A DNA stretch of 64,000 bases, taken from Lamellibrachia satsuma. Its lineage: Eukaryota > Annelida > Polychaeta > Sabellida > Siboglinidae. The notes under the pieces were generated by a model, which saw only the letters and a program-made list of their open reading frames with translations, was not told the origin of the DNA and searched no databases. Location of the stretch: assembly GCA_033239005.1 (NCBI GenBank), contig BSQZ01000100.1, forward strand, positions 1,482,501 through 1,546,500. The letters run 5' to 3'. Every line of letters starts with the position of its first letter. Positions within the stretch are counted from its first letter, which is position 1. Below are positions 55,441 through 64,000 of the stretch, piece by piece. The translations under genes and the position numbers were made by a program.

Positions 55441-56684
55441 AATCGGTACTCTTTCTCATTACTCGTGCTATGTATGATTCATACGATAACCAATACCCTA
55501 AATATGTTAGATGTACGCATACAGGTCAACTCGTTGATGCATATACAGCTGTTTTTTTATTTTTTATGCAGACAGGACGTCACGTGGTCTACTCTTCTTA
55601 GAGAAACGACAAAAATAACAATAATGAAACCCGATTTTCATCATAGCTGGCATCGAATAAATTACTGCACAGCATTGTGCAAATGACGGGCTTATCTTTC
55701 AACGTGTTCAGACTTGCATACATCCAGTGGGCGAACCAGCGCTTTAACTACAGCGCTAATATGACTACATATAGCCAGGTTATTTAAAACGTGCATTTCT
55801 CGAGTACCAAAATCCACTAATCAGCTGTTAGTATCGCCTTAATGCGTCCTTTCGGGAATGCGGCAGAGCGGTGTCATATTACGGAATACAACACGACCGC
55901 ATTCCTAACATGGTATGTAGCCCGCTGCATTCCGCGAAACGGGAGCATATACCCTAACCGCAACGTCAGCGGTATGCCCCGCGAGCATCTACCCATCTCC
56001 TACCAGATGGACACACGAGCCATTCATCCTCCTTGCCTCATTAATCATCCACGATTTTTATGAAACTCATACGCATAACATTTATAAAACTATAACCGAC
56101 GAATCACAGCTCTTTATACCATTCACCGATAACGTACTGAACCCTGATTGATTAGCTCTCTCATTCATTGATACCATACTCAATAACCGCCACGTCAGCG
56201 ATATGTGGGTTTTCCCTAAATAACCGTCACGTTAGCGATAGGTGGGTTTTTCCCACTAACCGCTACGTCAGCGATATGTGGGTTTTTCCCGAAATTTAAA
56301 TTAAAATTAAAATAAAAATTTAAATAAAAAATTTAAATAAAAAATAAAAATAAAATAAAAAATAAAAATTTTAATTAATTAAAAAAAAAATTAAAATAAA
56401 CGCCACGTCAGCGATATGTGGGTTTTTCCCAATGTCTATTTTTAACCAATGTATGCCACGTCAGCGATATGTGGGTTTTTCCTGAAATTGAAATAAAAAA
56501 AAAAAAATTAAAATAAAAAAAATTTTAATTAAAAATTAAAAATTTTAAATAAAAATTAAAATTAACCAATGTCTATTTTTAGAAAATTAAAATTAACCAA
56601 TGTCTATTTTTAGCTACCGTCTATTTTTAGCTACCACAAAAATCGACCCACAATTGGGGGTATGAAAACGACTTACATACTACT

Positions 56685-56690
56685 TACGTA
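56685..56690. repeat. Putative 6-bp target duplication, right
   Basis: TACGTA directly after the palindrome; see 44080-44085. Confidence 0.6.
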
Positions 56691-57923
56691 GCTACGAACT
56701 GTAAATACATTGTGTCATCTGGTCCTGCATTATCAACAGCGTTACTGGTAGTAGTAAATGTTACTTCTTAAAACACAACCGGCTTTGACTTGGGCAATAA
56801 GTTTCCACAGTATGATGCCAACAATACATGCATTTATCATAATCCATTTTCGACAAGTTCAAACGATGATACGATTTCATTCTAAATTCCCTACCAGGGG
56901 CGCCACTCACCAGTTTAATACTGCTACAACTTATATTTGATGTGCACTTTCTGCACATCTTTATTTCATTAGATGAACTCCTAATTTATATCAAGAAATC
57001 TCTCAATTTCAATTGCATGCAATTGTGGATAGTGTTTGCATTGAACATGTGTCTAGAAACAAATCATAAACAACAGAGTCAACCAATTGTTTATACGACT
57101 CCACAACTGTCCAGTTTTAAGTTATAAGCAAGTTGTTGCAGTGGTAATATGACGAGTGGCGCCTCTCTTTGGGAGTGTGGCTTCGTTCAATACAAATGAT
57201 ATGAAGAGTTAAGTAATAGTCACTAGGTGGCGTTGGTGGTACGCTAAACTAGTTTTAGCTAGTAGAAGCACACATCTCTTAGTATTGTCGGCGACGTTTC
57301 CTTTGCAAGGTTTATGTCGTAATGTCGTCTATAAGATATAAAGCACCCATGTGAATCGAACATAGATTATGTGTGTGTGCGTGCGTGCGTGCGTGCGTGC
57401 GTGCGAGCGTGCGTGCGTTCTAAATTAATGTATAGTTTTTACTTTCTAAATATGGGACGTTGCTAGATCTTTAAGGTAATTTCCATGATATATTAATGAA
57501 AATAAAATAACATAAACCAAACACGCTTTCCACCAACAAAACAAACAGGAAATGTTGACTGCCAAACACATTATCAGAGGTTCCCAATCTCCTGATTGGG
57601 AGGAGAGATCCCGCTCTATTGTCAATGTTGTCATTTATCTTGCTTCGTTTTTAAATAAACGTCTTCTTTTTGCACACATTCCTGCACAACTGTAAACATA
57701 ATAAAATAATGATAAGTGTGTGATACATATGTCATTTTGCATGGTTAAGTTTTTATAAAGGTTGGCTAGAAAATGCATAAAATGAAACATGTCCGTACTG
57801 TTGGTTCTCTCCTTCCCACCTGCCTCATATTATTAGTCCTTTATGTCACCTCCAAGATAAGGATTTCCTTCCTCCTAATTAAATAAATTGGCAGACCTGT
57901 ATTATTACCACATGTTTACGTAC

Positions 57924-58037
57924 CGACGGTGCAATTGGGACCAGACCATCCGGACGTACACTGACATTCGTAACCACGATCTCGGCTGATGCACACAGCG
58001 TTGTTCTTACACGGATTGTCGCTGCACGTTAAGTGAT
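57924..58037 (-). CDS. Gene B EGF exon a
   Basis: 114 nt, phase 1-1, donor GTACGT, acceptor TTTCAG. Reads HLTCSDNPCKNNAVC, ISRDRGYECQC, TSGWSGPNCTV. Intact. Its downstream intron contains palindrome 2. Confidence 0.85.
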
Positions 58038-58781
58038 CTGAAACATTAATAACGGTTGCTAAGTAATATCATTGTTTTTGTGATTCCTCTGTTTTGTGGA
58101 TATGCCAGTGCACTTTTTTGCAGATATCAAGTGATACCTGCATCATGGGTTAAGTGAGACACGCGTGTATGTATCGTAAAGGATACAATAAGCGCTATAT
58201 AATATCACACTCCCCAACAGTGTCGTCAATCATCATATCATGGTGCATATAAAATGGTTAACGCGAATTAAAAGTTTGAGATCAAATGTAAAACAGCATT
58301 TTGTGTGACAAACACAAACATTATATTTGTGTGACAGTAACAACAATTTATATCTCAGCGATATACAAACAATTAAATATGTAGCATACTTTCCAAATAT
58401 GGAACGTTGCTAGTTTTTTAAGGTAATTTGCATGATATATTAAAAAAATAATTTAAACCAAACACGCCTTCCACCAACAAACAAAGAGGAAATGTTGACT
58501 GCCAAACACATTATCAGAGGTTCTCAGTCTCCTGATGTCGATAGGAGAGATCCCGCTCTATTGCCAATGTTGCTATTTATTCTGCTTCTTTTTCAACTAT
58601 TCATCTACGGTTTCTATAAAAGGTGGCTGTAGAGTGAATAAAATGGAACATTTCCATACTGTGGGTTTTCTTCTTCGCCACCTTTCTCATATTAGTCATC
58701 GGATATGTCATCTCCCACAGGAGGATCTCCTCCTAATGATCTAACTCGGTACACATACATTAATGCCACATGGTAACCTAC

Positions 58782-58895
58782 CGACGCCACAATTGGGACC
58801 AAACCATCCGGACGTACACTGACATTCGTAACGTCGATCTCGGTTGACACACGTAGCGTTGTTCTCACACGGATTGTAGCTGCACGTTAAGTTAC
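58782..58895 (-). CDS. Gene B EGF exon b
   Basis: 114 nt, phase 1-1, donor GTAGGT, acceptor TTTCAG. Reads NLTCSYNPCENNATC, VNRDRRYECQC, TSGWFGPNCGV. Intact and closest to gene A exon 3728-3841. Confidence 0.85.
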
Positions 58896-59117
58896 CTGAA
58901 ACATTAAGAGCGGATTATACATTCACAATAGTAAGCTGCTATGTAGTATAAACGACTGGTTGCCCGGGCAACGCGATTGTTGTTTACGACTTGCAGCATT
59001 GAAACTGTACACTCACGCATGCGTAAAATAGTTTCAAACAAAATAGAATTGTGTTGTGTTTCTATACACATTTTCAGTGCAAACTTCTTTAAATTGAGTG
59101 ATTGTTTGACAACCATC

Positions 59118-59223
59118 AGGACTTGCTAACTTCCTCAGCAACATGCACTCCAACGACAACGTCATAGTTATGGGAGACTTCAATGCCAGTGTTGGTTCAG
59201 ATTACTCAACATGGCCAAATTGT
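59118..59223 (+). pseudogene. Non-LTR retrotransposon endonuclease fragment
   Basis: Plus strand reads NMHSNDNVIVMGDFNASVGS then DYSTWPN. The GDFNA.VG.D...W motif is the conserved endonuclease signature of LINE ORF2. Only about 35 codons remain; a SINE follows directly. Confidence 0.85.
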
Positions 59224-59510
59224 GGGGCGCGATAGAATACCGGTTAGAATGCCGGACTCTCAATCGAGAGAACCCGGTTTCAAACCCACTTTGGCAAGTT
59301 TGATCACCCCGCGTGGCTACAGTTCACTCAGCTGTATAAATGAGTACCTGGCAATATAGACAGTGGTGGATATGTGAACGAATAGTCTTCGCGCAGTAAT
59401 TGCAGCGTAGCTGAATGCTTCCCGGGGAAGTTGAACTGACCTTGGAATGAACATGTCTTCCAGGGGGTGCAGTGTAAAGCGCTTTACCTTTACCTTTTCT
59501 TACCTTTACC
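59224..59510 (+). mobile_element. tRNA-derived SINE copy 4
   Basis: Head GGGGCGCGATAGAATACCGG, CCCGGTTTCAAACCC (B-box-like), body with TTCGCGCAGTAATTGCAGCG and end AAAGCGCTTTACCTTTACC. Plus orientation. Confidence 0.85.
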
Positions 59511-60156
59511 AAACTCAGATACAGACATTTACTGTAGATATGTACTGAAGACAAACTTACTATTTCATGCAATTTGTTCAAACAGTTTGATATTGTAAAA
59601 ACACCGTGGACTCATCCACGATCAAAACAGGGACACTTGGTTTATATCATCGCTTAGTAAAGAATCATTCGAACATTATGTGCATAAGAGTCACGAGGGG
59701 AGCCAACTTTTCGATTTGTCACCAACAGGCAAGATGCAAACTGAAATTAAACCTGAGGAGAAGCATGCTTGCACACTTGCTGTCTCCAAGCTGAAGTCAG
59801 AGAATGGTCCTACCATACTAAAGGATGAAGGTGCAAAATTGAAAATATGAACTGATGACTTCCAACACATACTCGCTATGCCATAGGTATAGACTCCATG
59901 CAGTTGTACTTACTTCTTCAATATATGCCTACACGGAGAGGACTCTAGCCATCTGAATCAAGCAAACAGTAGTAATCCCAAATCGCTACGTTCAACCAGA
60001 GGAAAGATATAAGAAACATATGTTATTTGTAGTACTTTATAAATGCTATTCCACCTTGCAGACTGGAACAACGAAGTATACAAATATTCTACAATGAGCA
60101 ATCGAATTGTTGTTATATAACGTATTATTGTTGTTGATATAACGTATTATTCTTAC

Positions 60157-60311
60157 TGAATTGACAACATCGGCCATAACCATGATCTTCACATCGGCAT
60201 TGGCTACCCAAGGAGACACCAAAGACACAGTTAAGGCGACACGCGGCTGTCTCGATGACGTCCGATAACGTGAGATGACACTTTATTCCACATGTTGTTG
60301 GACTCCAGTCC
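60157..60311 (-). pseudogene. Gene B TSP/Cys-rich exon, 5' part missing
   Basis: The minus strand keeps the second half: TTCGIKCHLTLSDVIETAAC, RLNCVFGVSLGSQCRCEDHG, YGRCCQF, with donor GTAAGA. The TSP1 W..W..C half and the acceptor are lost at the 60311 junction with the duplicated segment (CCAGTCC then ATGGTTAAG). Confidence 0.85.
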
Positions 60312-60494
60312 ATGGTTAAGTTTTTATAAAGGTTGGCTAGAAAATGCATAAAATGAAACATGTCCGTACTGTTGGTTCTCTCCTTCCCACCTGCCTCATA
60401 TTATTAGTCCTTTATGTTATCTCCAAGATAAGAATCTCCTTCCTCCTAATTAAATAAATTGGCAGACCTGTATTATTACCACATGTTTACGTAC

Positions 60495-60608
60495 CGCCGG
60501 TGCAATTGGGACCAGACCATCCGGACGTACACTGACATTCGTAACCACGATCTCGGCTGATGCACACAGCGTTGTTCTTACACGGATTGTCGCTGCACGT
60601 TAAGTGAT
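60495..60608 (-). CDS. Gene B duplicated EGF exon a'
   Basis: 114 nt, almost the same as 57924-58037 with a change at its 3' edge (ACCGGCG instead of ACCGTCG). Open and splice-competent by sequence. Confidence 0.7.
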
Positions 60609-61347
60609 CTGAAACATTAATAACGGTTGCTAAGTAATATCATTGTTTTTGTGATTCCTCTGTTTTGTGGATATGCCAGTGCACTTTTTTGCAGATATCA
60701 AGTGATACCTGCATCATGGGTTAAGTGAGACACGCGTGTATGTATCCTAAAGGATACAATAAGCGCTATATAATATCACACTCCCCAACAGTGTCGTCAA
60801 TCATCATATCATGGTGCATATAAAATGGTTAACGCGAATTAAAAGTTTGAGATCAAATGTAAAACAGCATTTTGTGTGACAAACACAAATATTATATTTG
60901 TGTGACAGGAACAACAATTTATCTCTCAGCGATATACAAACAATTAAATATGTAGCATACTTTCCAAATATGGAACGGTCCTAGTTTTTAAGGTAATTTG
61001 CATGATATATTAAAAAAATAAAATAATTTAAACCAAACACGCCTTCCACCAACAAACAAACAGGACATGTTGACTGCCAAACACATTATCAGAGGTTCCC
61101 TGTCTCCTGATGTCGATAGGAGAGATCCCGCTCTGTTGTCATTTATTCTGCTTCTTTTTCAACTATTCATCTACGGTTTCTATAAAAGGTGGCTGTAGAG
61201 TGAATAAAATGGAACATTTCCATACTGTGGGTTTTCTTCTTCGCCACCTTTCTCATATTAGTCATCGGATATGTCATCTCCCACAGGAGGATCTCCTCCT
61301 AATGATCTAACTCGGTACACATACATTAATGCCACATGGTAACCTAC

Positions 61348-61459
61348 CGACGCCACAATTGGGACCAAACCATCCGGACGTACACTGACATTCGTAACGT
61401 CGATCTCGGTTGACACGTAGCGTTGTTCTTACACGGATTGTAGCTGCACGTTAAGTTAC
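61348..61459 (-). pseudogene. Gene B duplicated EGF exon b' with 2-bp deletion
   Basis: Copy of 58782-58895 but 112 nt long: GACACACGTAG (plus strand) became GACACGTAG. The frame shifts in the middle of the EGF domain and the last cysteines are lost. Confidence 0.85.
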
Positions 61460-61681
61460 CTGAAACATTAAGAGCGGATTATACATTCACAATAGTAAGC
61501 TGCTATGTAGTATAAACGACTGGTTGCCCGGGCAACGCGATTGTTGTTTACGACTTGCAGCATTGAAACTGTACACTCACGCATGCGTAAAATAGTTTCA
61601 AACAAAATAGAATTGTGTTGTGTTTCTATACACATTTTCAGTGCAAACTTCTTTAAATTGAGTGATTGTTTGACAACCATC

Positions 61682-61787
61682 AGGACTTGCTAACTTCCTC
61701 AGCAACATGCACTCCAACGACAACGTCATAGTTATGGGAGACTTCAATGCCAGTGTTGGTTCAGATTACTCAACATGGCCAAATTGT
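61682..61787 (+). pseudogene. LINE endonuclease fragment, duplicate
   Basis: Duplicate of 59118-59223 with the same GDFNASVGSD motif. Confidence 0.85.
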
Positions 61788-62074
61788 GGGGCGCGATAGA
61801 ATACCGGTTAGAATGCCGGACTCTCAATCGAGAGAACCCGGTTTCAAACCCACTTTGGCAAGTTTGATCACCCCGCGTGGCTACAGTTCACTCAGCTGTA
61901 TAAATGAGTACCTGGCAATATAGACAGTGGTGGATATGTGAACGAATAGTCTTCGCGCAGTAATTGCAGCGTAGCTGAATGCTTCCCGGGGAAGTTGAAC
62001 TGACCTTGGAATGAACATGTCTTCCAGGGGGTGCAGTGTAAAGCGCTTTACCTTTACCTTTTCTTACCTTTACC
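61788..62074 (+). mobile_element. tRNA-derived SINE copy 5
   Basis: Duplicate of 59224-59510, created by the segmental duplication and not by a separate insertion. Confidence 0.85.
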
Positions 62075-62479
62075 AAACTCAGATACAGACATTTACTGTA
62101 AATATGTACTGAAGACAAACTTACTATTTCATGCAATTTGTTCAAACAGTTTGATATTGTAAAAACACCGTGGACTCATCCACGATCAAAACAGGGACAC
62201 TTGGTTTATATCATCGCTTAGTAAAGAATCATTCGAACATTATGTGCATAAGAGTCACGAGGGGAGCCAACTTTTCGATTTGTCACCAACAGGCAAGATG
62301 CAAACTGAAATTAAACCTGAGGAGAAGCATGCTTGCACACTTGCTGTCTCCAAGCTGAAGTCAGAGAATGGTCCTACCATACTAAAGGATGAAGGTGCAA
62401 AATTGAAAATATGAACTGATGACTTCCAACACATACTCGCTATGCCATAGGTATAGACTCCATGCAGTTGTACTTACTT

Positions 62480-62958
<479 letters not shown>

Positions 62959-63038
62959 CTAAAGCATAATTCTCCGATATGCTGGGCCTGGATCGTCCCT
63001 AACAGCATCACGGACACGGTAAGAAAGACCAACAACAT
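62959..63038 (-). CDS. Gene B exon 1: signal peptide
   Basis: ATG at 63038-63036 opens [18 protein letters not shown] then QHIGELCF. 80 coding nt, phase-2 end before GTATAT, as in gene A. The start and hydrophobic core are conserved. Confidence 0.8.
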
Positions 63039-63620
63039 CGTGTCCTCGCAGACGGTTCAAGCCAATGTCCTATCTGAAAAGATGATGCACGTCAGCTTAT
63101 TCCACATCTACGAACAATGTAATGAATAAGCTAACTCCCAATTCTAATTTGTAGAGACCTGGATGTATTTAAATGTGTCTAGGTGTTCTATAAAAATATT
63201 AAAACAACGAAGTAAATTGACTGAATTAAATTGACAGTATTCTAAAAATTAAAACAGCAATTTTAACATGATTGTTTATGTTGAGGGTGATGGCGCCCAT
63301 TCGGTGTTGTAACGGCCACTCGCTGCAAAGAGGAAACCAACCAGTGTGCAAGTATTGTTCAGTTTGTGATACGTGCATGACAATTGGTACAATGACTCAT
63401 CACGGGATGCAGAAAATCTATTTTTTTAGACCTGGATGTACTTTAGACCTGGATGTACTGTTTTCCTAGGTGTTCTGAAATTAAAACAACTATTTCGTAT
63501 ATTTAAATTATATTACTATCACAGCAAAGAGGAAACCAATCAGTATGCAAGATCAAGAGAAATGTGCAAGATTCGGCTAAGATTGCTACGTTTGTGATAC
63601 ATGCATGACAGTTAGCACAA
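63039..63620 (-). promoter_or_regulatory. Upstream region of gene B, conserved with gene A
   Basis: Homologous to 5658-6080. Contains the presumed 5' UTR and promoter. Internal short duplications (TTTAGACCTGGATGTACT twice near 63430). Confidence 0.4.
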
Positions 63621-63623
63621 TGC

Positions 63624-63770
63624 TACATCAAGATTGTTCAGTTCGTGATATATGTTAGTTGGCACAATGATACATCAAGATTGTTCAGTTCGTGATATAT
63701 GTTAGTTGGCACAATGATACATCAAGATTGTTCAGTTCGTGATATATGATAGTTGGCACAATGATACATC
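63624..63770. repeat. 47-bp tandem repeat, 3 copies
   Basis: Starts at 63624, 63671 and 63718: TACATCAAGATTGTTCAGTT plus CGTGATATATGTTAGTTGG and CACAATGA. Gene A lacks the expansion. Confidence 0.95.
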
Positions 63771-63911
63771 AAACGGTACTGAACATTTTCAAATTTGCAG
63801 GCATTTTCAGCAAGCACCTGCATAGGCACCAATAAAATGCGGAAACTATATATATATATATAAACTAAGTAACATTAATTAATAATCATCGCTAACCACA
63901 CTGGCTATACA

Positions 63912-64000
63912 TCTCGAGCTGACTCCTGACATCGTAAGAAACATACAGCCAGGATGTAACCTCTCGAGGTGACTCCTGACATCCTATGAAACATACAGCC
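63912..64000. repeat. ~50-bp tandem repeat at window edge
   Basis: CTCGAGCTGACTCCTGACAT plus AAACATACAGCC occurs twice and is cut by the window end. Confidence 0.8.

Larger units (their letters stand above)
44086..56684. mobile_element. Giant palindromic element (palindrome 2), 12.6 kb
   Basis: Left arm 44086-50388 and right arm 50389-56684 are near-identical reverse complements with essentially no spacer. The central CACGGAACACGCGCGTGCTC spans the axis at 50388/50389. Ends read AGTAGTATGTAAGTCG... and ...CGACTTACATACTACT, flanked by TACGTA. Small differences between arms exist (for example in A/T and C runs, 45190 with 55560, 49640 with 51125). Arms hold minisatellites and AT-rich blocks; the longest open frames (about 125 codons) are arm-symmetric and lack known domains. 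Termini AG/CT and a 6-bp duplication recall Maverick/Polinton, but no polymerase, integrase, ATPase or capsid gene is seen. Confidence 0.8.
57740..59915. repeat. 2.17-kb duplication, copy 1
   Basis: Nearly identical to 60311-62479 (offset about 2564 bp). Contains EGF exons 57924 and 58782, a LINE endonuclease scrap, a SINE and a relative of the 90-bp repeat at 37337. Confidence 0.95.
60311..62479. repeat. 2.17-kb duplication, copy 2
   Basis: Matches 57740-59915 with a few indels, including loss of an 11-bp bit near 61140. It is inserted between exon 1 and the broken TSP exon. Confidence 0.95.

Noticed and set aside
44086..56684. Calling palindrome 2 a Maverick/Polinton
   Set aside because: Only the termini and the duplication length fit. 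I see no polymerase, integrase, ATPase, protease or capsid reading frames.
59224..59300. tRNA gene
   Set aside because: A and B boxes are present, but the rest does not fold as a tRNA and the ~290-bp body recurs, so it is a SINE head.

Overview
The window is repeat-rich DNA from an animal (metazoan) nuclear genome. The evidence is spliced exons with GT/AG sites, EGF-like and thrombospondin-type domains, several clades of non-LTR retrotransposon fragments, a Ty3/gypsy integrase, tRNA-derived SINEs, MITEs, very long (AT)n tracts and many minisatellites. There are no prokaryotic operons, rRNA genes or CRISPR arrays. An invertebrate such as a lancelet, hemichordate or mollusc fits, but the sequence alone does not settle the phylum.

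Two paralogous genes on the minus strand are the only host genes I can support. Gene A occupies 92-5657 and runs off the left edge. It has a signal-peptide exon (5578-5657), a thrombospondin-1-like/cysteine-rich exon (4551-4798) and three EGF exons (3728-3841, 2255-2368, 92-205). All splice phases agree (2, then 1-1-1), and every EGF exon is exactly 114 nt. Gene B occupies 39721-63038. It has an 80-nt signal-peptide exon with the same phase, EGF exons, a 74-nt exon that looks like a membrane anchor (41043-41116, with an in-frame TGA) and a 75-nt terminal exon (39721-39795). Together they suggest a type I surface protein: signal peptide, TSP1, EGF repeats, TM, short tail. Gene B looks damaged or misassembled. 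A 2.17-kb segment with two EGF exons is repeated upstream of its TSP exon, the TSP exon has lost its 5' part, and one duplicated EGF exon has a 2-bp deletion.

The most striking structures are two giant inverted repeats. One (44086-56684, 12.6 kb) is a near-perfect palindrome with virtually no spacer. It lies in a gene B intron and is flanked by TACGTA on both sides, whereas the homologous intron of gene A has a single TACGTA. Its ends read AG...CT, which resembles the termini and 6-bp target duplications of Maverick/Polinton elements, but no Maverick gene is recognisable. The other (about 13.3-21.0 kb) has 2.5-kb arms around a minisatellite-filled loop. Both share a ~63-bp repeat and TTAGGG-like tracts, so they may belong to one class of palindromic element.

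Layout: 0-6 kb gene A; 6-13 kb repeats and LINE relics; 13-21 kb first palindrome; 21-24.3 kb LINE ORF1 and two opposing LINE reverse-transcriptase relics; 24.3-28.4 kb SINE, MITE and minisatellites; 28.5-30 kb gypsy integrase relic invaded by a 32-bp minisatellite; 30-34 kb simple repeats and two DNA-transposon-like inverted repeats; 34-37 kb a diverged duplicate of 25-27 kb carrying a 57-bp minisatellite; 37-39.7 kb scrambled fragments of the EGF locus; 39.7-63 kb gene B with the 12.6-kb palindrome; 63-64 kb upstream region of gene B.
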